Assembly: GCF_900101495.1 (NCBI RefSeq)
Contig: NZ_FMUS01000019.1
Span: 1-64,000 of the forward strand
Reading direction: 5' to 3'
Origin: Alkaliphilus peptidifermentans DSM 18978
GTDB taxonomy: Bacteria; Bacillota; Clostridia; Peptostreptococcales; Natronincolaceae
Length of the DNA stretch: 64,000 bases
Below are positions 61,219 to 64,000 of the stretch, one piece after another. The number at the start of each line of letters is the position of its first letter. Position 1 is the first letter of the stretch. The translations under genes were made by a program, and so were the position numbers. The notes under the pieces were generated by a model. That model did no database searches and was not told where the DNA came from. It saw only the letters and a list, made by a program, of their open reading frames with translations.

Positions 61219-61665
61219 ATGAATCTAAAAGCTAAGAATATAATGGAGACTGATATTATTTCCATCAATGAGGATGATAGTGTATATGAAGCAATAGAGT
61301 TATTGCTAAATAACAAAATAAACTGTTTACCAATTCAGGACAAGGAAAGACTGTTAAAAGGTATAGTGACAGAGACGGATTTAATATATGTAGACAAGAA
61401 ATTAAACCCTTCATCCTACTATGCCTATGGAGAAGCAAATGTGCCTATTAATACAAGGATATTAAATAAAAGCTTAACTGAGTTAAAAACCTTGAAAATA
61501 AAAGAAGTTATGACATCAAAACTAATTAGCGTACAAGAGGACACAGAGCTAGAAAAAATAATTGATATTATTGTTAATAAAGGAATTAAAACAATACCCG
61601 TTATTAAAGACTTGAAAATAATTGGTATAGTTACACGAAAGAACATACTTAAGTATTATTTATAA
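61219..61665 (+). CDS. CBS-domain protein
   Basis: 148 residues with two CBS repeats (about 8-64 and 92-146): KAKNIMETDIISINEDDSVYEAIELLLNNKINCLPIQDKE and IKEVMTSKLISVQEDTELEKIIDIIVNKGIKTIPVIKDLKIIGIVTRKNILKYYL. CBS pairs bind adenosine nucleotides such as AMP, ATP or SAM and usually regulate an attached enzyme; here they stand alone, so the partner is unknown. GGGGGAAGCATT is a good ribosome site. Only plus-strand gene in the spoIID-mbl block. Confidence 0.92.
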   Translation: MNLKAKNIMETDIISINEDDSVYEAIELLLNNKINCLPIQDKERLLKGIVTETDLIYVDKKLNPSSYYAYGEANVPINTRILNKSLTELKTLKIKEVMTSKLISVQEDTELEKIIDIIVNKGIKTIPVIKDLKIIGIVTRKNILKYYL

Positions 61666-61686
61666 GTATAAGGCTTAAATTCAATC

Positions 61687-61725
61687 AAAAACCCTAAGTA
61701 TTAATCAAGAATACTTAGGGTTTAT
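61687..61725. terminator. Bidirectional terminator between the CBS and SpoIIQ-like genes
   Basis: AAACCCTAAGTATT (61689-61702) and AATACTTAGGGTTT (61710-61723) form a perfect 14-bp stem with a 7-nt loop, between two convergent genes. Confidence 0.88.
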
Positions 61726-61741
61726 ATTAACAGTTAATTAT

Positions 61742-62575
61742 TTAATTATTAAATTTAGGAAGGTAATTTTGCGGATCCACATTATTTCCATTTTCAATCA
61801 CCTGAAAGTGTAGAAGTGGCCCTTCAACCGATTTAGTCGATGCAGTTCTACCTACTCCACTAATAATTTGTCCCTTTTCTACAGTTACTCCCACCTTTAC
61901 CATTGCATCTGTTGATAAATTACAATATCTTGTTAGTAAGTCTTCATTATGCTGAAGGGTTATAGTAATGCCCATTATAGTATCATTGATCACTTCAATA
62001 ACTTCACCCTCTAATGCTGCCCGGACCGGTGATCCCTCCTCAGCATGTATGTCAATCCCTTTATGTGTACTCCATTGTTCAAGCGTTTGGTGGAAAACTA
62101 ATCTATCATCAGCAAATGGAAGCCCTTTTCTACCAATAACAGGCATTATCATATTTGCCCTTTGCTCACTTGAAACTATCATTGCATCTTCTGTATCATC
62201 TTCCATATCAGTATTGGCTTCGTCTGTTTGAAGAGACTGACTTTGCCCTATGGCTTGTCCTGTTTCAGATAAAGACTGCTGATTATTTCCGATCTCTGAA
62301 GTTGTTTGCGTATTAGGAAGCATAGCAGACTCACTGGGTTCATCTAAATTAGTATCCTCACCTTCTTCAACCAGAGTAATGTCAGGTTGCTCTTCAAACC
62401 TAGGCATATCCTCAGTTAATATGTAATCTGGCTCCTGATTTGATACCCAAATAGCAGTTACTGCTACAATACAAACACAAAGGAATAGAATTATATAAAA
62501 TCCTTCCTTGTCTAAAATGTTGTATAAGGACTTTTTTGGCCTTTTATTATCATTATTGTGGTTTTTATCTGACAT
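61742..62575 (-). CDS. spoIIQ: SpoIIQ-like M23 peptidase-family protein
   Basis: 277 residues. A short cytoplasmic part, TM (about 25-45), a 95-residue acidic linker and a LytM domain. Of the LytM motifs, HKGIDIHA (HxxxD) is present, but the HxH motif reads GPLLHFQV: the zinc-binding second His is kept and the first, catalytic His is Leu. It may therefore bind zinc but cleave poorly. SpoIIQ sits in the forespore membrane, pairs with SpoIIIAH and helps engulfment. ATG 62575 follows GGAGGTG; the five codons upstream overlap that site. Position beside spoIID supports the name. Confidence 0.85.
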   Translation of the reverse strand: MSDKNHNNDNKRPKKSLYNILDKEGFYIILFLCVCIVAVTAIWVSNQEPDYILTEDMPRFEEQPDITLVEEGEDTNLDEPSESAMLPNTQTTSEIGNNQQSLSETGQAIGQSQSLQTDEANTDMEDDTEDAMIVSSEQRANMIMPVIGRKGLPFADDRLVFHQTLEQWSTHKGIDIHAEEGSPVRAALEGEVIEVINDTIMGITITLQHNEDLLTRYCNLSTDAMVKVGVTVEKGQIISGVGRTASTKSVEGPLLHFQVIENGNNVDPQNYLPKFNN

Positions 62576-62691
62576 TAAACCCACCTCCATTTGATAGTAT
62601 CTCCAGTTTGTCCATATTCATACAATTACAGAATTAATTTTCTGGGTTTTCTATTGGAGGCGAATATTTCAACATTAAACATTGCTATTAA

Positions 62692-63702
62692 CTATAGGTA
62701 GCTCTTTATTTTACTTAATATAGTCCCTTGATAATAGTGCTCTAAAATCTCTTGGTAGTTTGCTCCTCGTTCTGCCATTCCATTTGCCCCCCATTGGCTC
62801 ATACCTACCCCGTGGCCATATCCCTTGGTTGTAAACTCAACATTGCTTCCAGTAACCTTGATAGTAAAATCTGCTGAACGAAGCTGAAAAATTTCTCTTA
62901 GTTCTCTTCCGGTAAATTCCTCATTACCAATAGTGATCCGTTTAATACTACCTCCACTAGACCTTTCCAGTATCTCTATTTGTCCTTCAAGATTACTACT
63001 ACTTAGTTTAATATCTCTTCTCCGTTTTTTTAAATCACTAATGAATTTCTCAATAGTAACTTGTTGCTTATCGACTAATACCGGTGATCGTTCTTCATAT
63101 GGACTTGAAACACTTCGTAGATAAGGAACCTCGCTGGAGAAAACATCCTCTGAGTTTTCTGTTTTCCCTCCGCTGGTGGAATGATATAAAGGCTCTATTG
63201 GGTTCATATTATAGGTCAATATTATACCTGTGGTAGATTCTACGGCTTCTTCTAACTTACCCCAATATTGGTACATCCATAGCCTACCATGACGTTCCCG
63301 AAGCTCATCCGTAGAAAGCCATTCCTGACAATGGGTATGATTTGTACAAAGAGGGGCACTTGGGTGTTGGGTGTTACCTTTATCATTAAAGCCTTTTAGC
63401 TTCCAAATTGCATATGTTCTTGCTGCCACAGCTTGTGCCTTTAAGGCCTCTATTTCAAAAGAAGCTGGCATTTCAGCTGCAACAACATTTAATATATATT
63501 CTTCAAGATACAGCTCCATAACTCTATTTGTTTTATGATTATATACCTTAATAATTAAGTCCGATTCTACAGCCTCTATTTCTCTAGTTTGTTTATGTTT
63601 TTCTATTGCAGGTATATCAATGCTACAGCTTGTAATGATTACTATTGGTATAATAAGTGTAGTTATTATAAATGTTATAATTCCAATTAGAATCCCCTTC
63701 AT
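62692..63702 (-). CDS. spoIID: Stage II sporulation protein D (SpoIID lytic transglycosylase)
   Basis: 336 residues. Signal anchor near the N-terminus (LIGIITFIITTLIIPIVIITSC). Catalytic glutamate lies in NVVAAEMPASFEIEALKAQAVAARTYA (about 95), followed by the metal-binding CTNHTHCQEW stretch, and the C-terminal GYGHGVGMSQWGANGMAERGANYQEILEHYYQGT, all SpoIID signatures. It cuts glycan strands during forespore engulfment together with SpoIIM/SpoIIP. Upstream gene is murA, as in other spore formers. Confidence 0.97.
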   Translation of the reverse strand: MKGILIGIITFIITTLIIPIVIITSCSIDIPAIEKHKQTREIEAVESDLIIKVYNHKTNRVMELYLEEYILNVVAAEMPASFEIEALKAQAVAARTYAIWKLKGFNDKGNTQHPSAPLCTNHTHCQEWLSTDELRERHGRLWMYQYWGKLEEAVESTTGIILTYNMNPIEPLYHSTSGGKTENSEDVFSSEVPYLRSVSSPYEERSPVLVDKQQVTIEKFISDLKKRRRDIKLSSSNLEGQIEILERSSGGSIKRITIGNEEFTGRELREIFQLRSADFTIKVTGSNVEFTTKGYGHGVGMSQWGANGMAERGANYQEILEHYYQGTILSKIKSYL

Positions 63703-63775
63703 TAGTCAAAACCCCTTATTCAAAAATTATAATAAGGTATATGTGAAACTAAAGAGGTTTAGAACTACCCAAAAA

Positions 63776-63813
63776 CTAAAAAAGAGCCATCGGTATTATA
63801 CATCCAATAGCTC
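63776..63813 (-). terminator. Terminator after murA
   Basis: GAGCCATCGG (63784-63793) pairs with CCAATAGCTC (63804-63813) with G-U pairs, followed by TTTTTT on the minus strand (63783-63778). Confidence 0.75.
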
Positions 63814-63846
63814 CATTTATATAGAGTTAATATGCAATTAAATAAA

Positions 63847-64000
63847 TTATTCCTCTTCCCCATCTTCTCTGTAAATATTAGCCCCTATTGATTTAAGTTT
63901 TTCTTCAATCCTAACATATCCTCTATCAATATGTTCAGTGTTGCCTATTTCTGTTACTCCTTCAGCAACTAAGCCCGCCAATATTAGAGCAGCTCCTGCT
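63847..64000 (-). CDS. murA: UDP-GlcNAc 1-carboxyvinyltransferase, C-terminal end (cut by window edge)
   Basis: The last 50 codons of a larger gene whose start is to the right of the window. The C-terminal [50 protein letters not shown] matches MurA, which adds enolpyruvate from PEP to UDP-GlcNAc, the first committed step of peptidoglycan synthesis. The HIDRGY element is the conserved end of the enolpyruvate transferase fold. It precedes spoIID, as murAA does in Bacillus. No strain-level or paralogue detail (MurA1/MurA2) can be seen. Confidence 0.93.
   Translation of the reverse strand, partial: AGAALILAGLVAEGVTEIGNTEHIDRGYVRIEEKLKSIGANIYREDGEEE

Overview
The window comes from a low-GC, spore-forming, flagellated Firmicute of the class Clostridia. 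Its protein sequences and gene mix resemble Alkaliphilus/Natronincola-type anaerobes, but genus is only a guess. Supporting evidence: sporulation genes (spoIIID, spoIID, a SpoIIQ-like peptidase, Spo0E-like, CotF-like and GerMN proteins), late flagellar genes, an RF2 frameshift site, a SAM-I riboswitch and strong AGGAGG-type ribosome sites. Most genes lie on the minus strand, so the window reads biologically from right to left.

Right part (64000 to about 46800, transcribed leftward): the 3' end of murA, spoIID, a SpoIIQ-like M23 protein, spoIIID, mbl, two flagellar rod/hook genes (flgF, flgG), a rod-binding protein, fabZ and an alpha/beta hydrolase. This is the murAA-spoIID-spoIIQ-spoIIID-mbl-flhO-flhP-fabZ order known from Bacillus. 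Next come murJ, a phosphohexomutase, a two-component system with a GerMN lipoprotein, an AEC transporter, a Spo0E-like protein and a COG2426 protein.

Middle part (46600 to 35400): metK under a SAM-I riboswitch, recD2, then the late flagellar block comF-yvyF-flgM-flgN-flgK-flgL-DUF6470-fliW-csrA-hag. Candidate sigma-D promoters precede flgM and hag. The hag leader holds two CsrA-type sites, one almost perfect.

Inserted part (35300 to 13300): a pseudaminic-acid flagellin-glycosylation operon sits directly after hag. It contains a Maf transferase, a PseA-like amidotransferase, a methyltransferase, PseB, a MaoC hydratase, two CitE-like lyases, a NeuD/PglD-type acyltransferase, PseF, PseI, PseG and PseC. 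No GNAT-type PseH is present. The tightly overlapping CitE/CitE/MaoC/NeuD genes suggest that an unusual acyl-CoA is made and attached to the sugar; this is the best candidate for an undescribed system. Further left are a hypothetical bPH2-like membrane protein, a YvyF paralogue, a branched-chain amino acid ABC transporter (livJHMGF), an XRE regulator with a divergent small gene, a class IV aminotransferase and a split COG0701 permease under a CsoR-type palindrome.

Left part (13300 to 1): the Bacillus-like order resumes with flaG-fliD-fliS-fliT, then a structured RNA with its own promoter and terminator (probably the raiA-motif RNA), two CotF-like genes, a glyoxalase, a noncoding gap with a DnaA-box cluster, hpf (raiA), a DUF5317 membrane protein, secA, prfB with its +1 frameshift, a chemoreceptor with a very acidic tail, and the end of an IS1182-like transposase at the edge. 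Overall, the ancestral comF-to-prfB block is intact but split between hag and flaG by about 22 kb of accessory genes.
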